From assembly GCF_014268445.2 (NCBI RefSeq), contig NZ_CP077089.1:4881501-4945500 (forward strand): a DNA stretch of 64,000 nt, written 5' to 3'. This stretch comes from Pseudomonas tensinigenes. Lineage in GTDB: Bacteria; Pseudomonadota; Gammaproteobacteria; Pseudomonadales; Pseudomonadaceae. Within the stretch, counting starts at the first letter, position 1. Each line of letters begins with the position of its first letter. Shown here piece after piece: positions 46,950 through 56,361 of the stretch. The notes below the pieces were generated by a model. That model worked only from the letters and a program-made list of their open reading frames with translations. It was not told where the DNA came from and did not search any database. A program made the position numbers and the translations under genes.

Positions 46950-48220
46950 GCCTGCCAGCGCTTGAACAGCACGCTGGCATTGACTCCACCAAACCCGAAA
47001 CCATTGGACAGTGCATATTCGATCGACATCGGCCGCGCCTGGCCATGGACGACGTCCACCCCTGCGCTTGCCGGATCCGGATTGTCGAAATTCAAAGTCG
47101 GCGGTACCACCTGATCACGAATTGCCAAGAGCGTGAAGATCGCTTCAAGCCCGCCAGCGGCGCCGAGCAAATGACCGGTGGCTGACTTGGTCGAGCTCAC
47201 GGCGATTTTATACTGCGTGCCGAACAACGCTTTGATCGCCGCCAACTCGCCGAGGTCGCCCACCGGGGTCGAGGTCGCATGAGCATTGAGGTGCTGCACC
47301 TGATCCGGCGTGATTCCCGCCTGCGCCAATGCCAGCGTCATCGCCCGCCGCGCGCCACTGCCATCTTCAGGCCCGGCCGTCAGGTGATAGGCGTCGGCGC
47401 TGGTGCCATAACCGACCAGTTCCGCCAGCGGCGTCGCGCCTCGGGCCAAGGCATGCTCCAGGGATTCGATCACCAGCAGCCCCGCGCCCTCGCCCATCAC
47501 GAAACCGTCGCGACCGCTGTCGAACGGCCGCGAGGCGCGCTCCGGGGTGTCGTTGTAACCGCTCGAGAGTGCCCGTGCTGCCGCGAAACCGGCCAGACTG
47601 ACGCGGTCTATGCAGGCTTCCGCGCCGCCACACACGGCAATATCCGCTTCGCCGGCGCGGATCAATCGCGCCGCATCGCCGATCGCTTGAACACCCGCAG
47701 CGCACGCCGTCACCGGTGCGCCCAAAGGACCTTTGAGGCCATGCTGAATGGACACGTGGCCTGCCGCGAGATTGACCAGAAACGACGGAATGGTAAATGG
47801 CGATAATCGCCGAGGACCGCGGCTGTCGGTCGTGCGAACAGCGTCGGCAATCGCGCCGAAACCGCCGACACCGGAGCCGATGATCGTCGCTGTACGTTCT
47901 TGGTGTTTGCTCTCTGACGGATGCCAGCCAGCCTGTTCCAGCGCCTGCCGGGCAGCCTCCATGGCGAACAGAATGAAGCGGTCCATCTTCTTCTGTTCCT
48001 TGGGTGGCGTGGCGCGATCCGGATCAAATCCTGCTTCAGCGTCCTCTTCCAGCGTCGGCACCGCGCCGCCGACTCGTGTCGGCAAATCAGCGACCGTTGC
48101 CTCAGGCAAGTTACGCAGACCAGAACGCCCGGCCAGCAAGCGCTGCCATACGACTTCAAGATCGCTGCCCAAGGGTGAAACCAGGCCCATGCCCGTGACG
48201 ACTATTCGACGCGAATCCAT
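46946..48220 (-). CDS. Beta-ketoacyl-ACP synthase II (FabF-like paralogue)
   Basis: A 424-residue condensing enzyme that elongates acyl-ACP with malonyl-ACP. Catalytic residues of the Cys-His-His type are C173 in VTACAAG, the histidine in LNAHATSTPVGD (about 313) and the histidine in KSATGHLLGAAGG (about 350), with the C-terminal GFGFGGVNAS loop. It is not in the usual fab cluster and has no acyl carrier protein gene beside it, suggesting a specialised fatty-acid or polyketide-like role. It lies 22 bp downstream of an SDR gene on the same strand. Confidence 0.93.
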   Translation of the reverse strand: MDSRRIVVTGMGLVSPLGSDLEVVWQRLLAGRSGLRNLPEATVADLPTRVGGAVPTLEEDAEAGFDPDRATPPKEQKKMDRFILFAMEAARQALEQAGWHPSESKHQERTATIIGSGVGGFGAIADAVRTTDSRGPRRLSPFTIPSFLVNLAAGHVSIQHGLKGPLGAPVTACAAGVQAIGDAARLIRAGEADIAVCGGAEACIDRVSLAGFAAARALSSGYNDTPERASRPFDSGRDGFVMGEGAGLLVIESLEHALARGATPLAELVGYGTSADAYHLTAGPEDGSGARRAMTLALAQAGITPDQVQHLNAHATSTPVGDLGELAAIKALFGTQYKIAVSSTKSATGHLLGAAGGLEAIFTLLAIRDQVVPPTLNFDNPDPASAGVDVVHGQARPMSIEYALSNGFGFGGVNASVLFKRWQA

Positions 48221-48242
48221 ACCGTGGTGACCTCTGATCATT

Positions 48243-49046
48243 TCAATTGCCGGACTTGTAGCGTTGGGCTGCCGCACTGCGGGAAAGGTTCGGCGCCATG
48301 ACATGGCGAGCCGCTACAAATGCGTGCCATTCGCCTGCGTCAGGCAGCGAAGGAATGGTGATCAACTCGCCCTGATCCAACCCGGCCAGCGCCGCATCGA
48401 CCATCTCGCCTGCATCCATGACCATTTCTGCCGGAATGCCGCTGGCATCGATACCGGAGCGTTCCCAGATTTCGGTGCGGGTTACACCCGGCAGCACGGC
48501 CTGGATCTGCACGCCGGTGCCTTCGAGTTCAGTGTTCAGCGACTGAGTCAGGCTCAGTACGTAAGCTTTGCTGGCGCTGTAGGTCGCATTGAAGCGCTCC
48601 GGAAACAACGCCACCACCGAGGCGATATTGATGATCGTGCCACGCCCGGCCTTGGCGAAACCGGCGGCGGCTGCCGACGCCAGGCGCGTGACGGCGGTGA
48701 TGTTCAACTGAATCAGTTGCTCCAACTGGTCCATATCGGCGTTGGCCAGCAGTCCGTCCGCCGCCACACCGGCGTTATTGACCAGCAAGCTGAGGCTGGA
48801 ATCGCTGCGCAAGCGTTGTTCGAGTTTGAGCACATCGTCCTTCTGGGTCAGATCTGCCTTGAGCACCTCAACCTGAACGCCATGGGCATCACGCAACTGG
48901 CTCGCAGCACTTTCCAGACGCTCCTTGTCACGGGCAACCAGCAACAGATCAAAACCACGTGCCGCCAAACGGTCAGCGTAAATTGCGCCGATACCGGACG
49001 ATGCGCCAGTGACCAAAGCTGTACCTTGGGAATGGGCAGAATTCAT
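48243..49046 (-). CDS. Short-chain dehydrogenase/reductase
   Basis: A 267-residue classical SDR. The nucleotide-binding motif is TGASSGIGA (about 13-21), NNAG follows near 90, the catalytic serine is in IINIASVVAL and the tyrosine-lysine pair in TYSASKAY. It ends with a C-terminal substrate loop after LPGVTRTEIW. AGGAG lies 7 bases before ATG 49046. It is co-directional with the ketoacyl synthase gene; a ketoacyl reductase role in the same pathway is possible but not shown. Confidence 0.92.
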   Translation of the reverse strand: MNSAHSQGTALVTGASSGIGAIYADRLAARGFDLLLVARDKERLESAASQLRDAHGVQVEVLKADLTQKDDVLKLEQRLRSDSSLSLLVNNAGVAADGLLANADMDQLEQLIQLNITAVTRLASAAAAGFAKAGRGTIINIASVVALFPERFNATYSASKAYVLSLTQSLNTELEGTGVQIQAVLPGVTRTEIWERSGIDASGIPAEMVMDAGEMVDAALAGLDQGELITIPSLPDAGEWHAFVAARHVMAPNLSRSAAAQRYKSGN

Positions 49047-49114
49047 GACGATGCTCCTGATGCGCTTAAAGGGAGATTGATCTTTGAATCGGAGACTCAA
49101 GCGAGACGCAAATT

Positions 49115-49128
49115 ATTATAGGCATAAT
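49115..49128 (-). promoter_or_regulatory. Candidate SDR promoter -10 box within a palindrome
   Basis: The minus strand reads ATTATGCCTATAAT: a consensus TATAAT -10 box forming the right half of the palindrome ATTAT-N4-ATAAT, about 70 bp before the SDR start. A repressor bound here would block the promoter. The -35 region is weak. Confidence 0.45.
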
Positions 49129-49318
49129 CCAGCAGAAATATGATAGTCGTAATTTTAACTCTTCCGAATGGCGCCCATTGGGCAGCCGTCGCCATGAGCA
49201 CCGCAGAATATAAAAGGCCAGTCAGTGACCGGCCTCATGGTGTTGAACAGGTAGCTTAGTCGATAGCGCAGCGATCGCTGAGCAGCGAGACGGTTCTGCG
49301 CAGGTTCTGACGCCAATG

Positions 49319-49344
49319 AAAAAGCCGATCGAATGATCGGCTTT
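49319..49344 (-). terminator. Rho-independent terminator of the ComEA gene
   Basis: On the minus strand AAAGCCGATC, loop ATTC, GATCGGCTTT is followed by TTC. It stands 18 bases after the stop. Confidence 0.8.
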
Positions 49345-49361
49345 CTGAATCGAGAAGGGCC

Positions 49362-49697
49362 TTAATTGACTTCGAGTTTATCGCGATTCCGATCCAGGAT
49401 CGCTTTACCGATACCCTTCACTTCCAGCAATTCGTCGACTGAAGCAAAAGGCCCATTGGTCTCACGGTAAACCACAATGGCCTTGGCTTTCGCCTCCCCC
49501 ACACCCGCCAGTTCACGCTGCAAGGTCGCCACATCCGCGTCGTTCAAATTGACTTTACCATCCTGCGTCTTGGTCGCAACGTCCTGCGTCAGCGAGACAT
49601 TGGCAGCCTCTGGGCTGGGCGCCGGCGCTGCGATAACCGCAATCGAGGCGCTGGTGAGCAGGGCAAAAACCAGAGAGTAGAAGTAACCAGTACGCAT
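49362..49697 (-). CDS. ComEA-like helix-hairpin-helix DNA-binding protein
   Basis: A 111-residue exported protein. The signal peptide (MRTGYFYSLVFALLTSASIAV to about 23) is followed by a linker and a tandem helix-hairpin-helix unit: VNLNDADVATLQRELAGVGE, then AKAKAIVVYRETNGPF and LLEVKGIGKAILDRNRDKL. It is the short periplasmic ComEA form that binds double-stranded DNA during uptake. In many Pseudomonas genomes it marks the end of the O-antigen locus after wbpM, as here. GGAG lies 8 bases before the ATG. Confidence 0.9.
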   Translation of the reverse strand: MRTGYFYSLVFALLTSASIAVIAAPAPSPEAANVSLTQDVATKTQDGKVNLNDADVATLQRELAGVGEAKAKAIVVYRETNGPFASVDELLEVKGIGKAILDRNRDKLEVN

Positions 49698-49811
49698 AAG
49701 TGACGCTCCATGACATCGATTGATTAGAAGCAGCTTTTCCTAAGCTGCCTCCCAACGTTAGGCGATGTGTGCGAGCTGTCAAAAATGTGTCAGTTACAGA
49801 ATGTGAGGAGG

Positions 49812-51809
49812 TTACGGATCGAGCCGGCGCTGCTGATAAATCCAGTCCACGATATCGCCGGAGGGTACGTAACCACTCACGGTTTCTCGCAGCAGCTGAC
49901 GCACGCGAGCGTAATCATCACACTCGACTGCCGCCAACAACTCGCTCAGACGCCCCTTCAGCACGTCCCACGCAATGTGATCCTCACTGGCCGTCATGAT
50001 CATCGGATGCGAAGTCGCTGAAACATCGTCACCAATCAGCAACTCTTCGTACAGCTTTTCTCCAGGTCGCAACCCGGTGAACTCTATGGAAATATCACCT
50101 TGGGGATTGCGCTCCGAGCGAATGCTCAACCCAGACAGATGGATCATCTTTTCCGCCAGCTCGACGATCTTCACCGGCTCCCCCATGTCGAGGACGAAGA
50201 CATCACCGCCCTGCCCCATCGACCCCGCCTGAATGACCAACTGCGCCGCTTCGGGAATGGTCATGAAGTAACGGGTGATTTTCGGATGGGTGACTGTAAG
50301 GGGGCCACCGGACTTGATCTGGCTATGGAACACCGGGATGACCGAACCCGACGACCCGAGGACATTGCCGAAACGCACCATAGTGAATCGGGTCTTGTTC
50401 ACCCTCGACACATTGGCCTTGTCGCCGAACAGTACCGGAGCCACCTCACGGCTGAGGGCTTGCAGCGTCAGCTCGGCCAAGCGCTTGGTACTGCCCATTA
50501 CATTGGTCGGACGTACGGCCTTGTCGGTCGAGATCAAAACGAAATTCGACACCCCTGACTGCAACGCCGCTTGAGCTGTATTAAGCGTGCCGATCACATT
50601 ATTGAGCACGCCTTCAGCGATATTGTGCTCAACCATCGGTACATGCTTATAGGCTGCCGCATGATAGACCGTGTCTACTTTCCAGGATTTCATGACGTCG
50701 AGGAGTTTGTCCGGATGACGAATCGATCCAAGGATCGGCAGCAACCTGACGGATATCGACTTACGACTGCCACGCTGCTCCAGCTCCGACAAAATGCTGT
50801 ACAGGTTGAACTCGCTATGGTCGAACAAAATCAGGGTAATCGGGCCCAAGGCAAATATTTGCCGACACAGCTCCGAACCGATAGAGCCGCCCGCGCCGGT
50901 GACCATGACCGTCTTGCCTTTGATGCAACGCTCGAGCAAATCAGGTTGCGCAGGCACTGAATCTCGCCCTAGCAAATCCGCGATATCCACTTCCTGAATA
51001 TCTTCGACCTTGACCCGACCGCTGGCCAGATCGGTAAAGTTCGGGACGCTGCGGATATGAAGTGGAAAGCCCTCAAGCAAATTCAGGATCTCCCGGCGCC
51101 TGGCACGGGTAGACGATGGCAACGCAAGCAGAATTTCCTTCGCTCCGGTCACGTCGATCATCTGCTGAATATGCTTGGGCTTGTAAACCTGCAGGCCCGA
51201 GATGGAGCGATCAGAAATGCCCGGATCATCGTCGATGAACGCGACCGGGCGCATGACGCGCCCCATGCGCAGCGCCGCCACCAGTTGATTCCCGGCAACG
51301 CCCGCACCATAGATGGCGACTTTGGTCAGCCCATCATCTCGGTTGGTGAAGGGGACATGCTGTACCGCAGTAAACCAGTCCCCCATAAAATACTGGCGCA
51401 TCAACAGACGCAGTCCGCCGATGATCACCATGCTCAACCACCAATAGTTGAAGATAATGGAGCGCGGCACAACCGTTTCATGGTTGCTGTACCAGTAAAC
51501 AATCAACGCGAGGATCAACGATGAAAGACTGACAGCCTTGATAATTGCGACCAATGCGTCATTGCCAAAATAGCGCATGACAGCCCGGTACATGCCGAAC
51601 CGGATAAACAGGGGAATCGCCACGAGAGGCGCGGAAGCGAACAACCACATATGGACCCGCAACGGGTTGTACATGTCATCGATGCCGAGGCGGACAATAA
51701 AGGCCAACCACAGCGCCAGCCAGACCAGTACGATATCGGTGGCGACCTGAATCAACCTTTTGCGACGCCGGGGCAATCCCAGCAGATACGCTCGAACCTT
51801 ATCCATCAT
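49812..51809 (-). CDS. wbpM: Membrane NDP-sugar 4,6-dehydratase (WbpM/CapD-like)
   Basis: A 665-residue enzyme. Four or five N-terminal transmembrane helices (about 20-145) precede a first Rossmann unit (IYGAGVAGN, 166-174) and the catalytic SDR domain (TGAGGSIGSE, 304-313). The usual tyrosine is replaced by methionine in NVMGSTK (M438, K442), as in the WbpM group. It dehydrates UDP-GlcNAc to the 4-keto-6-deoxy sugar, feeding QuiNAc, FucNAc or bacillosamine synthesis for O-antigen. The start could be ATG 51809 or 51806. It is followed by comEA. Confidence 0.95.
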   Translation of the reverse strand: MMDKVRAYLLGLPRRRKRLIQVATDIVLVWLALWLAFIVRLGIDDMYNPLRVHMWLFASAPLVAIPLFIRFGMYRAVMRYFGNDALVAIIKAVSLSSLILALIVYWYSNHETVVPRSIIFNYWWLSMVIIGGLRLLMRQYFMGDWFTAVQHVPFTNRDDGLTKVAIYGAGVAGNQLVAALRMGRVMRPVAFIDDDPGISDRSISGLQVYKPKHIQQMIDVTGAKEILLALPSSTRARRREILNLLEGFPLHIRSVPNFTDLASGRVKVEDIQEVDIADLLGRDSVPAQPDLLERCIKGKTVMVTGAGGSIGSELCRQIFALGPITLILFDHSEFNLYSILSELEQRGSRKSISVRLLPILGSIRHPDKLLDVMKSWKVDTVYHAAAYKHVPMVEHNIAEGVLNNVIGTLNTAQAALQSGVSNFVLISTDKAVRPTNVMGSTKRLAELTLQALSREVAPVLFGDKANVSRVNKTRFTMVRFGNVLGSSGSVIPVFHSQIKSGGPLTVTHPKITRYFMTIPEAAQLVIQAGSMGQGGDVFVLDMGEPVKIVELAEKMIHLSGLSIRSERNPQGDISIEFTGLRPGEKLYEELLIGDDVSATSHPMIMTASEDHIAWDVLKGRLSELLAAVECDDYARVRQLLRETVSGYVPSGDIVDWIYQQRRLDP

Positions 51810-51908
51810 CCCGTCCACTACCTCAGCACGTTCCTTTCAACTGAATTACTGCGCCGAATCCTGTGATGCAGACGACGTTGACAGCACACTAAACAGTAAC
51901 ATTGTTTT

Positions 51909-52937
51909 TCAAATATTGGAGGTTCGACCTTCCAATTGTCCCGCCTTGTACTTGACTGCCAGCCATACCAGCGGCACATAGGCCAGGATCAGAGCCAGGG
52001 TGCCATCCCAATTGTAGAGGACCACTCCCAACGCAATGGGCAGTAGCCAAAGCAGGTTGATCAGACCAACGACAAGCGTGACAGGACGATGGCTGCCTTG
52101 CGAACGGGATGCAAACTGATAGGCATGGCTGCGATGCGCTTCGTAGACCTTGTCGCCGCGAAACAGGCGTCTGAACAGCGTGAACGTGGCATCAACAATG
52201 AACACGCCCAACAGAATCAGCCACCCCCACAACAAACCGGGTGAGACCCAGGCCGCTTGCAGGGACAGAAGCCCCAGCACGACGCCGAGAAAACCACTGC
52301 CTGCATCGCCCATGAAAATTTTTGCCGGCGGAAAATTCCAGCACAAGAATCCCACGACACATGCAGCCAGAAGCACAACGGGCCATGCAAGCTGCAGATT
52401 GCCACTGACCCCGTATAGAAGTGCCCCGCCGACGCACACGGTGATCGCTTCAAGGCTGGCAATACCGTCGATACCGTCCATGAAATTGTAGAGATTAAGC
52501 ATCCACACCAGGTAAACCACAGCCAGAAGGTGCCCGATCCAACCTGCGTCGATGGCAAACCCAAGCACAGTAAACGGCGCCAGCCCGCCCAGCCAATAAG
52601 CCCCCCACGCTGCAGCGAAGAAATGCGCAAGCAACCGCCACCGCGCGGCAATATGCCCATGATCATCGAGAAAGCCGATCACAGCCGTGATGCCGCCCGC
52701 GCCGAGGAAAGCGATCAACACAGCAGAAGAAATCAGCCCCCAACCGAACAGCGCCACCAGAGCAGCGCTATAACTCAGGACGATTGCCACGCCTCCGCCA
52801 CGCGGAGTCGGCACGGAGTGAGAACTGCGACCGTTTGGAACATCCAGCAGACTGCGCGCCAGCGCATAGCGTCGCAGACCGGCTGTAAGGGCAAATGAAA
52901 CAGCCGCCAGCAGCGGAACAATCCAGTAAAGGTTCAT
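51909..52937 (-). CDS. wbpL: Undecaprenyl-phosphate glycosyl-1-phosphate transferase (WbpL-like)
   Basis: A 342-residue polytopic enzyme of the WecA/MraY superfamily that places the first N-acetyl sugar phosphate on undecaprenyl phosphate. Cytoplasmic motifs are HSVPTPRGGG, GFLDDHGHIAARWRL with the DD pair (about 90-91), LYNFMDGIDGIASLEA, KIFMGDAGSGFLG and the basic EAHRSHAYQ. About eleven transmembrane helices are expected. It overlaps the upstream epimerase-like gene by 4 bp (ATGA), and wbpM lies 99 bp downstream. Confidence 0.95.
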   Translation of the reverse strand: MNLYWIVPLLAAVSFALTAGLRRYALARSLLDVPNGRSSHSVPTPRGGGVAIVLSYSAALVALFGWGLISSAVLIAFLGAGGITAVIGFLDDHGHIAARWRLLAHFFAAAWGAYWLGGLAPFTVLGFAIDAGWIGHLLAVVYLVWMLNLYNFMDGIDGIASLEAITVCVGGALLYGVSGNLQLAWPVVLLAACVVGFLCWNFPPAKIFMGDAGSGFLGVVLGLLSLQAAWVSPGLLWGWLILLGVFIVDATFTLFRRLFRGDKVYEAHRSHAYQFASRSQGSHRPVTLVVGLINLLWLLPIALGVVLYNWDGTLALILAYVPLVWLAVKYKAGQLEGRTSNI

Positions 52938-53905
52938 GACTTGTGAGATTCCAGATAAGCCCGCACGGTAGCGCTCAGTCCTTGATCAAGACTCATTGGG
53001 GGGACCCACCCCAAGAGCCGTCCATTTTTGCTTATATCAACTTGAAGGGAGCCGAAAAGTCGCTGAGCAAGTGCTTCCTTACCCACAAGTCTCGCGCCCA
53101 GACGCATAAGCGGCACAGGAAAAGGCATCAACCTTGCGGGTTTGTTAAGCGCATGACCGATTCTGCGCAGTAACTCCGTTGTGGATACATCATCCCCATC
53201 ACTGGCAAAGAACGTCTGATTGGCTGCTGCCGGATGGGAGAAACACGTCACGATCAGATCAATCAGGTTATCAATTCCCACCAGACTGCGCTTATTGTCG
53301 ATCGCACCAAATGGCAATGGCACTCCTCGTTCCAGCCAGCGCATCATGCTGAGAAAGTTTGCTTTCACACCCGGACCGTACACCAGCACGGGCCTGACAA
53401 TGACGACCTCCATCGGTGACGACGAAGAGAGTTGGCGCAATGCTTCTTCAGCCTCGCATTTGGAAATGCCATAGGGATCAGTGGGGGCAAAAGGATCGTC
53501 TGCCGTAAATGCTCGACCCGCAACAGTGGACTCGCCATTCACCTTGACCGAGCTGATGTAGATAAACCGTCGCACACCCGCTTTGACGGCCTGCCGTGCC
53601 AGATTCAGCGTGCCATCGACATTGATCAGGCGAAACTCGGCCAAGGGGTCCCCGGCCTGCTCGTCCATCACATGGACACGCGCAGCGGCATGCACGACAA
53701 CGTCGACACCGGCCAAGGCATCCTGCCAATCCGCTGTTGCTGTCAGGTCCGGGACATTGAACTTGAGCACCGACGCTGGCAACGCCACGCTGTCGCGCCT
53801 TATGGCCGTGCGCAAGGAGTATTCACCGCGTTCGGCCAATTTCCTTAACAAGGCGCCGCCCAGAAAGCCCGATCCACCTGTTACTAAGAGGGTGCTAGCG
53901 CTCAT
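52934..53905 (-). CDS. wbpV: NDP-sugar 4-ketoreductase/epimerase (WbpV-like)
   Basis: A 323-residue extended SDR. It has TGGSGFLGGAL (9-19), VVVHAAARVHVMD, ISSVKVNGES with the catalytic serine, and DPYGISKCEAEEAL with the YxxxK pair. It probably reduces the 4-keto sugar made by the WbpM-like enzyme to QuiNAc or FucNAc. It overlaps the wbpL-like gene by 4 bp, so the order epimerase, transferase, dehydratase on the minus strand forms one initiation unit. Confidence 0.88.
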   Translation of the reverse strand: MSASTLLVTGGSGFLGGALLRKLAERGEYSLRTAIRRDSVALPASVLKFNVPDLTATADWQDALAGVDVVVHAAARVHVMDEQAGDPLAEFRLINVDGTLNLARQAVKAGVRRFIYISSVKVNGESTVAGRAFTADDPFAPTDPYGISKCEAEEALRQLSSSSPMEVVIVRPVLVYGPGVKANFLSMMRWLERGVPLPFGAIDNKRSLVGIDNLIDLIVTCFSHPAAANQTFFASDGDDVSTTELLRRIGHALNKPARLMPFPVPLMRLGARLVGKEALAQRLFGSLQVDISKNGRLLGWVPPMSLDQGLSATVRAYLESHKS

Positions 53906-54340
53906 CTATCTCATTCTTCAAAAGCAAAATCATTGTGAACAAGGCATTGGCCTTGTCCCTTAGCGCCTGAAACGCATTTATTGAAATGGCGATGCATCGT
54001 ACTGGCCAACAAGCCACGTCACAAAATGCGTAATCGCACGGATTTGTTACACGGTTATCCAGAAAATCAAGCACGCATCACCGCGGGGCACCCTGTAAAC
54101 CCGGGCTGCCGCTCTCAACAGTGAAAACTGATGCATGAACATGTTACCTGATTGAGCTCCGTCCGCCGGTCCATCTCCCTGCGCGCGGGCTGCTAAGCAC
54201 TACTAGGGCAAAGGTATTTTCGCTACAATGCGCGTTTTGACTTTGGTCATTTAACATTAGTCAGAGGGCGCGTTTCGCAGTAATGCCTTCGACAAGGACT
54301 TTTCTGACCATCGAGTCATTTATTCGCAACGGAGTGCTAG
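53906..54340. other. Divergent promoter region of the polysaccharide locus
   Basis: A 435-bp non-coding gap between the minus-strand wbpV/wbpL/wbpM unit and the plus-strand export and glycosyltransferase unit. A plausible plus-strand -10 box TACAAT is at 54224-54229, without a clear -35, and a TTGACT word at 54237-54242 follows. I saw no clear JUMPStart/ops element (GGCGGTAG). Confidence 0.5.
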
Positions 54341-55351
54341 GTGCATAGCCCCTCAACAACAGATTCCAAAGTGGATACTCACCAAGCAAATCAACTCGGG
54401 CAGACAAACTCCTTTAACCGCTTATCGTCCAGACGTGTCGCGGTACTCATGTGCACGTTCAACGGCCAGCGTTTTCTGTCCGAACAATTAGCTTCCATCG
54501 CCGCCCAGACCCACGAAAACTGGGACGTTGTGGTCTCCGACGATGGCTCCACCGATCAGACCCTGGACATTATCGCTACATTTTCCGCAAGCCAGAACAG
54601 AGCAGACCGTGTCCGCGTTTTCAATGGCCCGAAACGCGGTTTCGCCACCAATTTTCTGACCCTCACCTGTAACGAGGCTATTCAGGCAGATTTTTATGCC
54701 TGGTCTGATCAGGACGATATCTGGCTGAACAGCAAACTCGAGACGGCATTGACCTGGTTGCAAACGGTTCCCGCAGGCGTTCCCGCACTTTATTGCGGTC
54801 GAACCCGTGGGATGAATGCTCAGGGAAAACCCATGGAGTGCTCCCCTCTGTTCTCTCGCCCGCCGACGTTTGCCAATGCGCTGGTACAGAGCCTGGCGGG
54901 AGGCAATACGATGGTGTTCAACCAGGCGGCGCGTGACTTGATGCTCGATGCAGGCGGCCATCTGGATATCGTATCCCACGACTGGTGGGCCTATCTGCTG
55001 GTAACGGGTGCCGGAGGCCAGGTTGCCTACGACTCACAACCGTTCGTTCTGTATCGTCAACATGACGGCAATCTGGTAGGCGCCAACTCCGGATTGAAAG
55101 CCCGACTGTCAAGGCTTGGCATGATGTTCAAAGGACGATTTTCCAACTGGAACGACCAGAACATCCGCTGCCTGACCTCGGCACGCCGATTACTGACTGC
55201 CGAGAATCAGCAAAAGCTCGACTGCTTTCGACTGGCGCGAAAAAGCCACCTTCCAGGCCGTCTGCTTGGACTGCTGCGCGCCGGCGTTTACCGCCAGACA
55301 CTGCCAGGCAACATCGGACTTTTCCTGGCTGCCATCGTGAAGGGCATTTGA
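54341..55351 (+). CDS. Family 2 glycosyltransferase
   Basis: A 336-residue GT2 enzyme of the rhamnosyltransferase type. The nucleotide-binding region is VAVLMCTFNGQRFLSEQLAS then VVVSDDGSTDQT (D67-D68), the DxD-like metal site is in AWSDQDDIWL, and the downstream acceptor region includes AGGNTMVFNQAARDLM and HDWWAYLLV. The start is a GTG with GGAG 6 bases upstream. As the first gene of the plus-strand unit it likely adds an early sugar of the repeat or adaptor. Confidence 0.92.
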   Translation: MHSPSTTDSKVDTHQANQLGQTNSFNRLSSRRVAVLMCTFNGQRFLSEQLASIAAQTHENWDVVVSDDGSTDQTLDIIATFSASQNRADRVRVFNGPKRGFATNFLTLTCNEAIQADFYAWSDQDDIWLNSKLETALTWLQTVPAGVPALYCGRTRGMNAQGKPMECSPLFSRPPTFANALVQSLAGGNTMVFNQAARDLMLDAGGHLDIVSHDWWAYLLVTGAGGQVAYDSQPFVLYRQHDGNLVGANSGLKARLSRLGMMFKGRFSNWNDQNIRCLTSARRLLTAENQQKLDCFRLARKSHLPGRLLGLLRAGVYRQTLPGNIGLFLAAIVKGI

Positions 55352-55527
55352 TCGATGACCGCCCATCAAACGTTTCGCAGCGGCGATTACAGTGTCTACG
55401 CACAGGCAGACTTCAGCCATGGCGCTGCGTCAACCGGACATTTCCAGTCGCCAGTTTCAGGCGATCCGACAAACGTCGCCCACACCCTCTTTCCACTTAC
55501 CGAACGGCCGCCATTGGAGCTTTTGCC

Positions 55528-56361
55528 TTGAACATGCATGATTCATTTCCAACGTCGCCTTTGAGAATGCTGATCAGCGCAATCAAAAACCGTCAGCTGA
55601 TCATGCAACTGACTAAGCGGGAGATTTCCTCTCGTTATCGCGGTTCCGTTGGAGGCGTAGCATGGTCGTTCATCAATCCATTGCTATTGCTAGCCATTTA
55701 CACATTTGTTTTCTCGACCGTATTCAATGCACGTTGGGGTGGCGCTGCGGGCACAGGGTCAAAGGTCGACTTTGCATTGATTCTGTTTACCGGCCTGATC
55801 ATTCATGCGTTTTGCGCCGAGTGCATCAACTCGGCACCGAAATTGATCACCAGTAACGTCAACTTCGTGAAGAAAGTCGTTTTCCCGATCGAAACCCTGG
55901 CCCCTACTTCAGTGCTGAACGCCTTGTTCCATCTGTGTGTCAGCCTGTCGGTATTGCTGGCCGCACAACTGGTGTTCAATCATTCAATACCTCTCACCGC
56001 GCTGCTATTCCCTTTCGTTCTGCTGCCTTTGATCCTGATGGTGATAGGCCTTTCCTGGATCCTGTCCGCACTCGGCGCCTACATTCGCGACATCGGCCAG
56101 GTCACGGGCATGGCAGCCACAGCGCTGCTGTTCCTTTCACCCGTTTTCTATCCAATCAGCGCCTTGCCTGAAGAGTATCGCGGCTGGCTGTATATCAACC
56201 CGCTGACCGCCATCATCGAAAACGGTCGTGCGACCATGCTTTTCGGTCAGGCTCCGGATCTGCACACATTGGGCACGAGCTATATCGTCGGCATCGTCAT
56301 TTGCTGCCTCGGCTTTGCATTCTTTCAAAAAACACGCGCAGGCTTTGCTGATGTCCTCTAA
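55528..56361 (+). CDS. wzm: Polysaccharide ABC exporter permease Wzm
   Basis: A 277-residue ABC-2 type permease with six transmembrane helices, starting with the cytoplasmic segment LIMQLTKREISSRYRGSVGG, the hallmark of Wzm/TagG permeases, and including YPISALPEEYRGWLYINPLT. It transports lipid-linked O-polysaccharide across the inner membrane. The start is probably the TTG at 55528, because GGAG stands 8 bases upstream; ATG 55534 is next. The stop overlaps the wzt start by 11 bp. Confidence 0.93.
   Translation: MNMHDSFPTSPLRMLISAIKNRQLIMQLTKREISSRYRGSVGGVAWSFINPLLLLAIYTFVFSTVFNARWGGAAGTGSKVDFALILFTGLIIHAFCAECINSAPKLITSNVNFVKKVVFPIETLAPTSVLNALFHLCVSLSVLLAAQLVFNHSIPLTALLFPFVLLPLILMVIGLSWILSALGAYIRDIGQVTGMAATALLFLSPVFYPISALPEEYRGWLYINPLTAIIENGRATMLFGQAPDLHTLGTSYIVGIVICCLGFAFFQKTRAGFADVL

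Larger units (their letters stand above)
49047..49361. other. Intergenic region: SDR promoter side and comEA 3' end
   Basis: No gene is supported. From 49080 to 49160 the DNA is AT-rich and holds the SDR promoter (separate entry). Around 49217-49235 a GGCC-flanked hairpin reading GGCCGGTCACTGACTGGCC on the minus strand is followed by TTTTAT, possibly a second terminator downstream of the ComEA gene. Confidence 0.5.

Noticed and set aside
54237..54242. TTGACT as -35 box of the polysaccharide operon
   Set aside because: No acceptable -10 hexamer stands 16-18 bp downstream.
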